From Sphingomonas koreensis (GTDB taxonomy: Bacteria; Pseudomonadota; Alphaproteobacteria; Sphingomonadales; Sphingomonadaceae): a stretch of DNA of 64,000 nt. The notes below the pieces were generated by a model, which was given only the letters and a program-made list of their open reading frames with translations, did no database searches and was not told where the DNA came from. Each line of letters opens with the position of its first letter. The first letter of the stretch is position 1. This document shows, piece by piece, positions 36,478 through 44,875 of this stretch. The stretch is taken from assembly GCA_006438735.1 (NCBI GenBank), contig RCZF01000003.1, positions 124,001 to 188,000 on the forward strand, written 5' to 3'. A program made the position numbers and the translations under genes.

Positions 36478-38163
36478 ATGCCCTTCGCCCCCGCCACCAC
36501 CGACCAGCGTTTCGTGCTCGATCATATCGCCGACGTGTCGCATCTTTCCGAGGCCGCGACCGCCGATATGGTCGATGCCGTGCTCGAAGGCGTCGGCCAG
36601 CTCGCCGCGGGCGAATGGGCGCCGCTCAACCGCATCGGCGACACCGTCGGCGCGCGCTGGACCGATCAGGGCGTGGTGATGCCCGAGGGCTTTGCCGCCG
36701 CCTACAAGGCCTATGTCGAGGGCGGCTGGGGCACGATCGGCGTGCCCGAAGCCTGGGGCGGACAGGCGCTGCCGTTCGTCATCCAGACCGCGGTGCTCGA
36801 TACTTTGGGCGCGGCCAACATGAGCCTCGCGCTCGCGCCGACGCTGACGGTCGGTGCGATCGAGGCGCTGACGCATCATGGCTCGCCCGAACAGCAACGC
36901 CTCTATCTGCCGCATCTCGCGACCGGCGCCTGGACCGGCACGATGAACCTCACCGAGCCGCAGGCCGGCTCCGACGTCGGCGCATTGAAGACCAAGGCGA
37001 CGCCGCGCGGCGACGGCACCTTCTCGATCACCGGCACCAAAATCTACATCTCGTTCGGCGATCACGACATGGCCGAGAACATCGTCCACCTCGTGCTCGC
37101 GCGCACCCCCGATGCGCCGGCGGGGACGCGTGGCATTTCGCTTTTCCTCGTGCCCAAATATCGGCTTGATGCCGCGGGCAATCCGGGCGAGGTCAACGAC
37201 GTCCGCGTCGTTTCGATCGAGCATAAGATGGGGCTGCACGGATCGCCGACCTGCGTGCTGTCGTTCGGCGACAATGGGGAGTGCATCGGCGAGCTGATCG
37301 GCGCCGAATTCGGCGGCATCCGCGCGATGTTCACGATGATGAATAATGCGCGGCTCAATGTCGGGCTGCAGGGCGTGCAGATCGCCGAAGCTGCGACGCA
37401 GGCGGCCATCGCTTATGCCCGCGAACGCATCCAGGGCGAGCGCGGCGGCCAGCCGGCGGCGATCGTCGAGCATCCCGATGTGCGGCGGATGCTGATGCGG
37501 ATGAAGGCGCAGACGCAGGCGGCGCGTGGATTGGTCTATTACGCCGCATCGCAGGTCGATCGCGCGAAGCTGGGCGAGGCGGGCGCGCAGGAGCGGCTCG
37601 ATTTGCTCACGCCGCTGGCCAAGGCACATGGCACCGATCTCGGCTGCGAAGTCGCCAGCCTCGGCGTGCAGGTGTTCGGCGGGATGGGTTACATCGAGGA
37701 GACCGGCGTCGCACAGTATTTCCGCGATGCGCGGATCACGCCGATCTACGAGGGCACCAACGGCATTCAGGCGGCCGATCTGGTCGGGCGCAAGCTCGGG
37801 CTCGATAATGGCGGGGTGCTCGCCAACCTGATCGCCGATATGCGCGGCGAGGCGGAGGGCGAAGGGCTGCGTGGGTTGATCGACGCGTGCGAGGGCGTTG
37901 CGCGGCGGCTGTTGGGCGCCGATGCCGATGACCGGCTGGCGGCGAGCACGCCGTTCCTGACGATGCTCTCGGTCGCGGTGTGCGGCTGGCTGATGGAGAA
38001 ACAGGCGCGCGCGGCGGGGGATGACGATTTCGGCAAGGCGAAACGCGCGGTGGCGCGGTTCTATGTCGAGCAGATCGTGCCCGAGGCGCTGGGGTTGCAG
38101 GCGGCGGCCAACGCGGGTGCCGAAATGCTCTATACGCTCGATGCCGAGGCGCTGGCGGGCTGA
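36478..38163 (+). CDS. Acyl-CoA dehydrogenase (long, DmdC-like type)
   Basis: This FAD enzyme of 561 residues has the ACAD core. FAD and substrate motifs TGTMNLTEPQAGSDVGAL (about 154-171) and KIYISFGDHDMAEN are present. QVFGGMGYIEETGVAQYFRDARITPIYEGTNGIQAADL (split by the active-site Glu region, about 395-435) and a C-terminal extension place it with the roughly 590-residue group that includes DmdC and AidB-like enzymes. Electrons should go to EtfAB. The start at 36478 (MPFAPATT) has GAGAGG upstream. It is translationally coupled to the next gene (TGATG). Confidence 0.9.
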   Translation: MPFAPATTDQRFVLDHIADVSHLSEAATADMVDAVLEGVGQLAAGEWAPLNRIGDTVGARWTDQGVVMPEGFAAAYKAYVEGGWGTIGVPEAWGGQALPFVIQTAVLDTLGAANMSLALAPTLTVGAIEALTHHGSPEQQRLYLPHLATGAWTGTMNLTEPQAGSDVGALKTKATPRGDGTFSITGTKIYISFGDHDMAENIVHLVLARTPDAPAGTRGISLFLVPKYRLDAAGNPGEVNDVRVVSIEHKMGLHGSPTCVLSFGDNGECIGELIGAEFGGIRAMFTMMNNARLNVGLQGVQIAEAATQAAIAYARERIQGERGGQPAAIVEHPDVRRMLMRMKAQTQAARGLVYYAASQVDRAKLGEAGAQERLDLLTPLAKAHGTDLGCEVASLGVQVFGGMGYIEETGVAQYFRDARITPIYEGTNGIQAADLVGRKLGLDNGGVLANLIADMRGEAEGEGLRGLIDACEGVARRLLGADADDRLAASTPFLTMLSVAVCGWLMEKQARAAGDDDFGKAKRAVARFYVEQIVPEALGLQAAANAGAEMLYTLDAEALAG

Positions 38164-38981
38164 TGTTCGATCTCGACGGCTATCTCGCCCGCATCCGTCT
38201 GCCCGCGCGCCCGACGGTCGACAGCTACGGCCTCGCGGCGGTGCAGCGCGCCCACCGGCTCGCCATCCCGTTCGAAAATCTCGACGTCAGGCTCGGACGT
38301 GGAATCGCGATCGACAGCGCGCCGGTATTCGCCAAGCTGGTGACGGCGAAGCGTGGCGGCTATTGCTTCGAGCAGAACCGGCTGTTTGCCGACGCGCTGG
38401 GTGCGCTGGGATTTCAGGTGCGCCCGTTGCTCGCGCGCGTGTGGCTCGGCGCCAGCGATACGCCGCCGTTGACGCACACGCTCTCGCTGGTGACGATCGA
38501 CGGCCAGGACTGGATCGCCGACGCCGGCTTCGGCGGGGGTTACGCGCCCGCGATGCCGCTGATCGACGGCGCGGAAGCCGATGCGCCCGACGGCGCGCGG
38601 TTCCGGCTGCGCGAGGACCGCGCGCTGGGCTGGCTGCTCGAGCGCGAGGGCAGCGCCGCGACCACCGACGGCCGTGGTCGCGGCGCCGGCTTCCAGCCGC
38701 AATTCAGCTTCACGCTGGCCGAGGTCGCGCCGGCCGATCTCGAGATGGGCAATCACTGGACATCGACACGCCCCGGCACCCGCTTCCTCGATCTCGTGGT
38801 GGTCAGCATCGTGCTGCCCGCGGGTTTCGCCAGCCTGACCAACCGCGACTATCGGCGCAGCACATCGAGCGACGACGTCAGCGCGGTGATCGACGATCCG
38901 CGCGTTTATCGGCTGCGGTTGAGCATGATGTTCGGGATCGATCTGTCAGCGGAGGAAATCGCCGCGCTGGGACTTTTCTAG
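38163..38981 (+). CDS. Arylamine N-acetyltransferase
   Basis: NAT family enzyme (272 residues) transferring acetyl from acetyl-CoA to arylamines, hydrazines or an unknown natural amine. The Cys-His-Asp triad is visible: RGGYCFEQNRLFADAL (Cys near 69), THTLSLVTIDGQDW (His near 104) and IADAGFGGGYAP (Asp near 119). The N-terminal FENLDVRLGR is typical. The ATG overlaps the acyl-CoA dehydrogenase stop. A role in acyl/aryl catabolism with that dehydrogenase is possible but not shown. Confidence 0.92.
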   Translation: MFDLDGYLARIRLPARPTVDSYGLAAVQRAHRLAIPFENLDVRLGRGIAIDSAPVFAKLVTAKRGGYCFEQNRLFADALGALGFQVRPLLARVWLGASDTPPLTHTLSLVTIDGQDWIADAGFGGGYAPAMPLIDGAEADAPDGARFRLREDRALGWLLEREGSAATTDGRGRGAGFQPQFSFTLAEVAPADLEMGNHWTSTRPGTRFLDLVVVSIVLPAGFASLTNRDYRRSTSSDDVSAVIDDPRVYRLRLSMMFGIDLSAEEIAALGLF

Positions 38982-39002
38982 CGTCGGGCGCGACCAAGCG
39001 TT

Positions 39003-39117
39003 CTCCTCCCTTGCAAGGGCAAATGGCGCATAGCGTCGGAGGGGTATTTTGTTATCGAGAGGGAAATACCCCTCCGTCAGCGCTGCGCGCTGCCACCTCC
39101 CCTTGCAGGGGAGGATT
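39003..39117. repeat. REP-like palindromic repeat, class E (variant)
   Basis: Outer arms CTCCTCCCTTGCAAGGG and CCCCTTGCAGGGGAGGA enclose a long inner stem, GGAGGGGTATTT pairing with AAATACCCCTCC. It lies between the convergent acetyltransferase and GntR genes and may terminate both. Confidence 0.75.
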
Positions 39118-39120
39118 GAC

Positions 39121-39477
39121 CTACGCCCCTTCGCGTTCCAGCAGCGTGCCGGCATCGAGGCCGAGCAGGTCGATGTGCGCCTTTACGCGCGGCCAGACGG
39201 TGGTGACGAACGAATCGCGCTCGGCGACGCGCAGGCGCTCGACCGCGCCGGGCAGGACGAACATGCCGACGCCGCGGCGGACCTCGACGTAATCGTCATC
39301 CTGGAAGCTTTGATAGGCTTTGGCGACGGTCAGCGGGTTGGCGCCGTGCTCGGCGGCGAAGGCGCGGACCGAGGGGAGCTGATCGCCGGCGCGGTAATCG
39401 CCGCGCAGGATCGCCTCGGCGATGATCGCGCGGAGCCGGAGATAGACCGGGCCATCGTCGCTGTTGAATACCGTCAT
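39121..39477 (-). CDS. GntR family transcriptional regulator (YtrA-like)
   Basis: This 118-residue protein is little more than a winged helix-turn-helix (about 8-78): PVYLRLRAIIAEAILRGDYRAGDQLPSVRAFAAEHGANPLTVAKAYQ in outline, split here by the RAGDQLPSVR turn, followed by a short helical dimer tail. This layout is that of the YtrA subgroup, which usually controls a nearby ABC transporter; none is adjacent. The nitroreductase gene upstream on the same strand is the nearest candidate target. Confidence 0.88.
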   Translation of the reverse strand: MTVFNSDDGPVYLRLRAIIAEAILRGDYRAGDQLPSVRAFAAEHGANPLTVAKAYQSFQDDDYVEVRRGVGMFVLPGAVERLRVAERDSFVTTVWPRVKAHIDLLGLDAGTLLEREGA

Positions 39478-39517
39478 GCTGCTTTAATACACCAACGGCC
39501 CAGCGAGTCGAGCACCA

Positions 39518-40087
39518 TTATGGCCAATAGCGCACGACCTGCGCCGGATCGGGACGCGGCCGTTCGCTCATGTCGTTGCCGGGCGTGCCGAGGAACAGGA
39601 AACCGGCGATCCGGTCCGGAGCGGCGCCGAACGTGTCGCGGACCCTGTCCGAATACGCCGCCCAGCCGGTCAGCCAGCCGCCGGCAAAGCCCAGCGCGTG
39701 CGCGGCGTGGAGCAGGTTCATGCACGCGGCGCCGGCGGAGAGCTGTTGCTCCCAAAGCGGAATCGGGCTGTCGGGCCGCGGCGACGACAGCGCCACGACC
39801 AGTGTCGGCGCCTGATGGGCAAATTGCTCGACCGCCCTGAGATCGGCATCCCGCGTATCAGGCCGATCGGCCAGAAACGCTTCGCGCAGCAGCGCGGCAA
39901 AGGCGTCGCGATCATCGATCGCCACGAAACGCCACGGCGCGAGCTTGCCGTGATCGGGGGTGCGCGCGGCGATTTCGAGGATGGCGTCGAGCGCGGCGGC
40001 ATCGGGACCGGGCGCGACGAGATCGCGCGGCTTGCCCGAGCGGCGGGTGGCGAGTGCGGTGAGCGGGGTGGAGAGATCGTTGAACAT
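39518..40087 (-). CDS. Nitroreductase family protein
   Basis: This FMN-dependent oxidoreductase of 189 residues has the N-terminal LATRRSGKPRDLVAPG (FMN phosphate contact) and RTPDHGKLAPWRFVAI (about 42-57). The C-terminal GGWLTGWAAYSDR and GFLFLGTP complete the fold. Closest by eye is the YdjA-like short group. The electron donor is probably NAD(P)H and the physiological substrate is unknown. It lies 40 bases upstream of the GntR gene on the same strand. Confidence 0.88.
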   Translation of the reverse strand: MFNDLSTPLTALATRRSGKPRDLVAPGPDAAALDAILEIAARTPDHGKLAPWRFVAIDDRDAFAALLREAFLADRPDTRDADLRAVEQFAHQAPTLVVALSSPRPDSPIPLWEQQLSAGAACMNLLHAAHALGFAGGWLTGWAAYSDRVRDTFGAAPDRIAGFLFLGTPGNDMSERPRPDPAQVVRYWP

Positions 40088-40141
40088 GGCTCGTCAGTTA
40101 GGGACGGTCGTTCGGGATCGAAAGCCCATGTCTGCTCCGGC

Positions 40142-40227
40142 GTCACCCCGGACTCGTTCCGGGGTCCACCGCGCCTCGGGCGCCAGCGCTTGGGGAGGGT
40201 TGGATGCCGGACCAAGTCCGGCATGAC
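40142..40227. repeat. REP-like palindromic repeat, class A
   Basis: GTCACCCCGGACTCGTTCCG at the left and CGGACCAAGTCCGGCATGAC at the right form the arms. It lies upstream of the peptide transporter and shares its consensus with 4479-4571, in the opposite orientation. The 110 bases from here to the transporter start contain no gene. Confidence 0.75.
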
Positions 40228-40336
40228 TGCTGAGTAAGACGCGCCGCCTTGCGGGATTTACACGCAGCCGGTTGCCGCTAGGGTGCCCGCCATATCGCCG
40301 CGTTCGACGGCGCACGAAACCTCAGGGAGTGTTTGC

Positions 40337-42142
40337 ATGGTAGAGACGCCGACGGCCGACAGCCCGGCCGAGCCGGACATCAGCCACGTCAATCCGGTCG
40401 CCGAAAGCACCTGGATGGGCCATCCGAAGCAGCTCGCGCGGCTGTTTTCGATCGAGATGTGGGAGCGGTTCGGCTTCTACGGCATGCGCGCCTTGCTCGT
40501 GCTGTATCTGGTCAAGCATTTCCTGCTCGCCGATCATCAGGCGAGCGGCATCGTCGGCGGGTATCTCAGCCTCGTTTATCTGACGCCTGTGATCGGCGGC
40601 TGGCTTGCCGATCATTATCTCGGATCGAAGCGATCGGTGAAATGGGGCGCGATCGTGATGGCGGTCGGCTATTTCATGCTGTGCTTCGGCGGCCAGACGG
40701 CCAAGCCCTATGCGACGATCGACGGCCAGCGCTACGACGTCAGCGTCGAGCAGACCGGATCGGTGCTCGATACCGGCGACGCGCCGCAATATGTGACGGT
40801 GGGTGGCCAGCGGCTGTCGATCCACGGCCAGCCCGACGGATCGATCCAGTTGGTTGGCGATAACGGGCAAGTCGCGCAGACCGTCGCCAAGGAATCGTTC
40901 TCGCCGGGGGCCGAGCGATCGCCCTTCTATCTCTCGCTGATGCTCGTCGCGCTGAGCCTGGTGGTGATCGGCAACGGCTTCTTCAAACCCAATATCTCGA
41001 CGATCGTCGGCAATCTCTATGCGCCGGGGGACAGGCGGCGCGACTCCGGCTTCACGATCTTTTACTGGGGCATCAACATCGGCTCGATCGGCGGGCAGGT
41101 GGCGTGCCCGTTCTTCGTCGATTGGTTCGGCTGGTGGGCAGGGTTCCTGGTGGTCTCGCTCGGCATGCTCGTCGGCTATGCGCTGATCCAGTTCGAGGGC
41201 GGCAGGCTTGCCGGCTATGGCGAGCCGCCGGAACGCGCCGGGCCCGATCGCGCGTGGCTGATCTATCTGCTGTCGATCCTGTCGGTGCCGGTGTTCTGGC
41301 TGATCTTCCGCAACGTGATGGACGCGCCCGAAGCGGCGGCGGGCAGCGGGCTGTGGGGCTATATCCTGGCGACGCCGTTCCTCGGCAAGGTGCTGTTCGT
41401 CACCTTCCTAGCGGCGGTGATCGGCATCCCGGTCTGGTCGTTCAAGGTCGGCAACCGCCAGGAATTCCAGATGATGCTTGCGGCGATCATCCTTGTGGTG
41501 TTCAACGTGACCTTCTGGACGCTGTTCGAGCAGGCGGCGTCGTCGCTGACGCTGTTCGCCGATCGCAGCACCACGCTGGAGCTGTTCGGCATTCCGATCT
41601 CCGCGCCGCAAACGCAGAATTTCAACCCGATCACGATCGTCGTCTTCGCGCCGATCCTGAGCTGGCTGTGGCTCAAGCTGGCGAAAAAGGGCTGGGAACC
41701 CTCGATCCAGGTCAAGTTCGGCATCGCGCTGATCCTGGTGGGCTTGGGCTTCGTGATCCTGGCGCTGTCGGGGAGCACCGCCAATGAGGTGTTCCGCGTC
41801 TCGCTATGGTGGCTGGTGCTGACCTATTTCCTCCATTCGATCGCCGAATTGTGCATCTCGCCGGTGGGGCTTTCGATGATCACCAAGCTATCGATCGCAC
41901 GCGTCGTCGGGATGATGATGGGGGTGTGGTTCCTGTCGATCTCGATCGGCGAATATCTCGCCGGCGCGGCCGCGCAGGCCGCCGCGGTGCAGACCGTCGG
42001 CGGACAAGTGACCAACCCAGAGGTGGCGCTGCACACCTATCTCTCGACCTTCATGACCGGCGGCGAGATGACGATGGGCGCGGGCGTGATCCTGCTGGCG
42101 ATCTCGCCGTGGCTCAAGAAGCTGATGCACGGCGTGAATTGA
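40337..42142 (+). CDS. Proton-dependent oligopeptide transporter (POT/PTR family)
   Basis: Inner-membrane symporter of 601 residues. The ExxER-type proton motif is in SIEMWERFGFYGMRALLVLYL (about 36-56), which also carries the PTR2 signature. More than twelve hydrophobic segments follow. Residues about 118-185 form an unusual soluble insert with beta-like repeats (KPYATIDGQRYDV, GGQRLSIHGQPDGSIQLVGD) between the third and fourth helices. I start at MVETPTADS (40337). A tandem hairpin and strong terminator follow the stop. Confidence 0.9.
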   Translation: MVETPTADSPAEPDISHVNPVAESTWMGHPKQLARLFSIEMWERFGFYGMRALLVLYLVKHFLLADHQASGIVGGYLSLVYLTPVIGGWLADHYLGSKRSVKWGAIVMAVGYFMLCFGGQTAKPYATIDGQRYDVSVEQTGSVLDTGDAPQYVTVGGQRLSIHGQPDGSIQLVGDNGQVAQTVAKESFSPGAERSPFYLSLMLVALSLVVIGNGFFKPNISTIVGNLYAPGDRRRDSGFTIFYWGINIGSIGGQVACPFFVDWFGWWAGFLVVSLGMLVGYALIQFEGGRLAGYGEPPERAGPDRAWLIYLLSILSVPVFWLIFRNVMDAPEAAAGSGLWGYILATPFLGKVLFVTFLAAVIGIPVWSFKVGNRQEFQMMLAAIILVVFNVTFWTLFEQAASSLTLFADRSTTLELFGIPISAPQTQNFNPITIVVFAPILSWLWLKLAKKGWEPSIQVKFGIALILVGLGFVILALSGSTANEVFRVSLWWLVLTYFLHSIAELCISPVGLSMITKLSIARVVGMMMGVWFLSISIGEYLAGAAAQAAAVQTVGGQVTNPEVALHTYLSTFMTGGEMTMGAGVILLAISPWLKKLMHGVN

Positions 42143-42205
42143 TGTCGCCACGTCCGGCGACATGATACAAGCTCCCCCGGACAAGGCGTTCGGGGGAGCT
42201 TTTTT
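42142..42205 (+). terminator. Tandem hairpins and intrinsic terminator after the POT gene
   Basis: First hairpin: ATGTCGCC/GGCGACAT at 42142-42163. Second: AAGCTCCCCCG/CGGGGGAGCTT at 42169-42201, followed by a run of T to 42205. The 3' arm of the second hairpin contains the only Shine-Dalgarno-like sequence (GGGGGAG) of the next gene. Confidence 0.85.
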
Positions 42206-42206
42206 C

Positions 42207-42905
42207 ATGAGCGGAACGGGCATCGTGCTGGCGGCGGTGATCGCCTTCGTCGGTACGCATTTTGTGATGTCGCATCCGTTACGCGGCTCGCTGGTCGGCG
42301 CGCTCGGCGAGCGGGGGTTCGCCGGCGTCTATGCGCTGGTGTCGCTGGCGACGCTCGGCTGGGTGGCGCTCGCTTACCGTGCCGCACCGGCGACGCCAAT
42401 GCTGTGGCCGGTCGGCGACGGGCTCTCGGCGATCGTCACGATCATCATGCTGATCGCCAGCGTGTTGCTGATGGGATCGCTGATCGGCAATCCCGCGCTG
42501 CCCGATCCGGGCGGCACGCCGACCATGCCCGAAACGGCGCGCGGCGTTTTCACGATCACGCGGCATCCGATGCTATGGGCCTTCGCCTTGTGGGGGCTAT
42601 GCCATATCGCGGTCTATCCGATGGCGGCGAACATCATCGTCGCGATTGGGATCGTGGTGCTCTCGCTGATCGGCGCCGCGCTGCAGGATCGCAAGAAGGA
42701 GCGGCTGCTCGGCCATGCATGGCGCGGCTGGGAAGCGAAGACGAGCTACCTGCCGTTCGCCGCGATCGCCGCGGGCCGCGCCCGGCTTGGCGGGTTCCGG
42801 CCGCACGATTGGGCCGGCGGCCTCGTCATCTGGCTCGCAGCGACCTGGGCGCACATCCCGCTCGCCGGCTGGGCGGCGGGGGTGTGGCGCTGGGTGCTGG
42901 GCTAG
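42207..42905 (+). CDS. NnrU family membrane protein
   Basis: This protein has 232 residues and about six membrane helices. The segments THFVMSHPLRGSLVGALGERGFAGVYALVSL (split after the first Pro) and ITRHPMLWAFALWGLCHI are the NnrU pattern. NnrU was named from denitrifiers and is related to the isoprenylcysteine methyltransferase-like membrane family; its activity is unproven. There are no denitrification genes nearby. The start at 42207 immediately follows the T run of the upstream terminator; an ATG at 42162 would add 15 residues encoded by the hairpin. Confidence 0.85.
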   Translation: MSGTGIVLAAVIAFVGTHFVMSHPLRGSLVGALGERGFAGVYALVSLATLGWVALAYRAAPATPMLWPVGDGLSAIVTIIMLIASVLLMGSLIGNPALPDPGGTPTMPETARGVFTITRHPMLWAFALWGLCHIAVYPMAANIIVAIGIVVLSLIGAALQDRKKERLLGHAWRGWEAKTSYLPFAAIAAGRARLGGFRPHDWAGGLVIWLAATWAHIPLAGWAAGVWRWVLG

Positions 42906-42965
42906 GCCGTGGATTATTGAACGGAGCGGCTTGTGTTGGGGGAATAGCCGACGCCCCCTCTCTAT

Positions 42966-43072
42966 CGTCTCCTCGGGCTTGATCCGGGGGCCCGCTACCT
43001 TTTTCCGGTGCCAGCCGGCGCTTCGCCTTAATGACAGAAGAAGCTGGACCCCGGCTCGAGGCCGGGGTGACG
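42966..43072. repeat. REP-like palindromic repeat, class G
   Basis: CGTCTCCTCGGGCTTGATCC at the left and CCCCGGCTCGAGGCCGGGGT at the right are loosely inverted, with a CCGGTGCCAGCCGG hairpin between. It lies in the gap between convergent nnrU-like and phoD genes, which otherwise holds nothing. Confidence 0.6.
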
Positions 43073-43130
43073 AAGATCAGGTCGGCAAATGGGGGAAGAA
43101 GCTGGCCCGCCGCTTCTACCAGTCGGCCCC

Positions 43131-44759
43131 TTACGCCATCACCCGCCGCCCGCGCGCGACGCTGGCGGTGTGGCCGATCCTGGCGGTGCGCGAGGGTGTC
43201 TTGACGGTATCGAGCATCACCCAATCGTTGGCGACGCGATCCGGCGTGATCGTCGTCACCATGTAGCCGCGGCGGCTGGTGTCGCACCATTTCAGCTCGG
43301 GGTTCGCGCCGATCAGGCCGGCGGCGACCGTCCTGGGATTGGCCGCGGTATCGTGTTCATAGCCCGGCGAGGTGACGCTATGCCCGGCGAACTCGACGCC
43401 GGCGGGCGCGCCGTCCTGGCCGAGATCATAGGCCCAGGCGTTGTGGCTGTCGCCCGATAGCACCACCAACTCGGCGCCCATTGCCTGCGACGCGCGCAGG
43501 GACCGCGCGCGGGCGGCGGGATAGCCGCCCCAATTGTCGTAATTGAACGGCAGGCCGACCTTGGCCGCGGCGATGCCGGCCGCGACGTAATTCTTCGCGC
43601 CGGCGCTTGGCTTCGGGCCGAGCCAGCCCCCCGCGTCGGCGGGCATGATCGTCTGCCCCATGATCGTGCCGAAGCCGACCACCTGCCAGCGTTGCCCGGC
43701 CTTCACCGAGGCGCGCATAGCGTGGAACAGCCAATCTTCCTGCTGCGTGCCCATCATCGTCGCGCCGGGATCCATCCATGGGCCGTCGCGGAACGCCTTC
43801 AGCGCGGCGATCGGATCGGCCTGTTTGAACAGCGGCGCGATATCCGGCTGCTGCGTCCGCGCGAGATCGCGGGTCTCGGTGCGGAACAACGTGGCGAGGC
43901 TGCCGATGTCATAGGCTTTCCACGGCTCGTCGGAGACCGGCATCCATTCGCGATAGGCCTGGATGCCGGCGTTGCGGCGCGTGCCCCAATCGCCCTCGTC
44001 GGGCTGATGATTTTCGGCGCCGCCTTCCCAGCTGTCGTTGGCGGTTTCGTGATCGTCCCACTGGACGATCATCGGCCATAGCGAATGCAGCTTCTGGAGA
44101 TCGGGATCGGCGCGGTAGCTGGCATAGCGCAGCCGATAATCGGCGAGATGGAGCAACTCGCCGGCCGGCTGCGGCGTCCGCCCGGCGACGGCGTCTTTGG
44201 GCGAGGGATAATCGCCCGTCGAATATTCGTAGAGATAGTCGCCGAGATGGATCAGGCAATCGAGATCGTCGCGCGCCGCGGCATGGCCGTAAGCGTTGAA
44301 ATAGCCGAACGGCATGTTCGAGCAGGAAAACACGCCGGCGCGGAAGCTGGCGGCCATATCGCCCTCGGGCAGCGTCTTGGTGCGGCCGATCGGCGAGAAG
44401 CTGCCGTCGGGCGCGACGAAGCGATAATGATAGATGCGGCCGGGTTGGAGATTCTCCACGGTGATCTTGGCGGTGTGATCGCGCCACGGGCCGGTGATCT
44501 GCGCGCCGCCGGAAACGACTTTCGCGAAATCAGGCGTCTCGGCGATTTCGGCGCGCAGCTCGACGGCGCCGCCGTCGGCCGGCACGTAGCGCGTCCACAG
44601 CAGCATCGAATCGGCCGCCGGCTCACCCGAGGCGACGCCGTGGCTGAAACCGCGCGCCGCCGAGATGGCGAGCGTCTGCGCAAAACCGGGGATGGCGAAG
44701 GCGCCCAGGCCGAGCGTTCCGGTGACGAGCAGCGAACGGCGATCGATGACCAACGGCAT
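43131..44759 (-). CDS. phoD: PhoD-like alkaline phosphatase (Tat-exported)
   Basis: This secreted phosphodiesterase/phosphomonoesterase of 542 residues starts with the Tat signal (DRRSLLVTGTLGLGAFAIPG). A PhoD N-terminal Ig-like domain spans about 38-130. The metallophosphatase domain contains FSCSNMPFGYFNAYGHA, IHLGDYLYEY (about 172-181), IVQWDDHETANDSWEGG (about 232-248) and LSGDSHNAWAYDL. It acts on phosphate esters in the periplasm and needs Ca/Fe in characterised members. The frame upstream of 44759 is open but overlaps the divergent gene. No Pho box was recognised. Confidence 0.9.
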   Translation of the reverse strand: MPLVIDRRSLLVTGTLGLGAFAIPGFAQTLAISAARGFSHGVASGEPAADSMLLWTRYVPADGGAVELRAEIAETPDFAKVVSGGAQITGPWRDHTAKITVENLQPGRIYHYRFVAPDGSFSPIGRTKTLPEGDMAASFRAGVFSCSNMPFGYFNAYGHAAARDDLDCLIHLGDYLYEYSTGDYPSPKDAVAGRTPQPAGELLHLADYRLRYASYRADPDLQKLHSLWPMIVQWDDHETANDSWEGGAENHQPDEGDWGTRRNAGIQAYREWMPVSDEPWKAYDIGSLATLFRTETRDLARTQQPDIAPLFKQADPIAALKAFRDGPWMDPGATMMGTQQEDWLFHAMRASVKAGQRWQVVGFGTIMGQTIMPADAGGWLGPKPSAGAKNYVAAGIAAAKVGLPFNYDNWGGYPAARARSLRASQAMGAELVVLSGDSHNAWAYDLGQDGAPAGVEFAGHSVTSPGYEHDTAANPRTVAAGLIGANPELKWCDTSRRGYMVTTITPDRVANDWVMLDTVKTPSRTARIGHTASVARGRRVMA

Positions 44760-44875
44760 GGACAGTCTCCCTTTTGTGCGACGCTCGCGCCCTGCGCCCG
44801 GGATATGTCCGGTTCGTGACAGGCGGCGACGCCTCGGATAGGAACCTGTCGCATTCCTCGGCCGAACGGAAGCCC

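Noticed and set aside
35668..37629. 653-codon minus-strand frame across Sua5 and the acyl-CoA dehydrogenase
   Set aside because: It is antisense to the dehydrogenase gene, which has full FAD and substrate motifs. The composition is that of a shadow frame.
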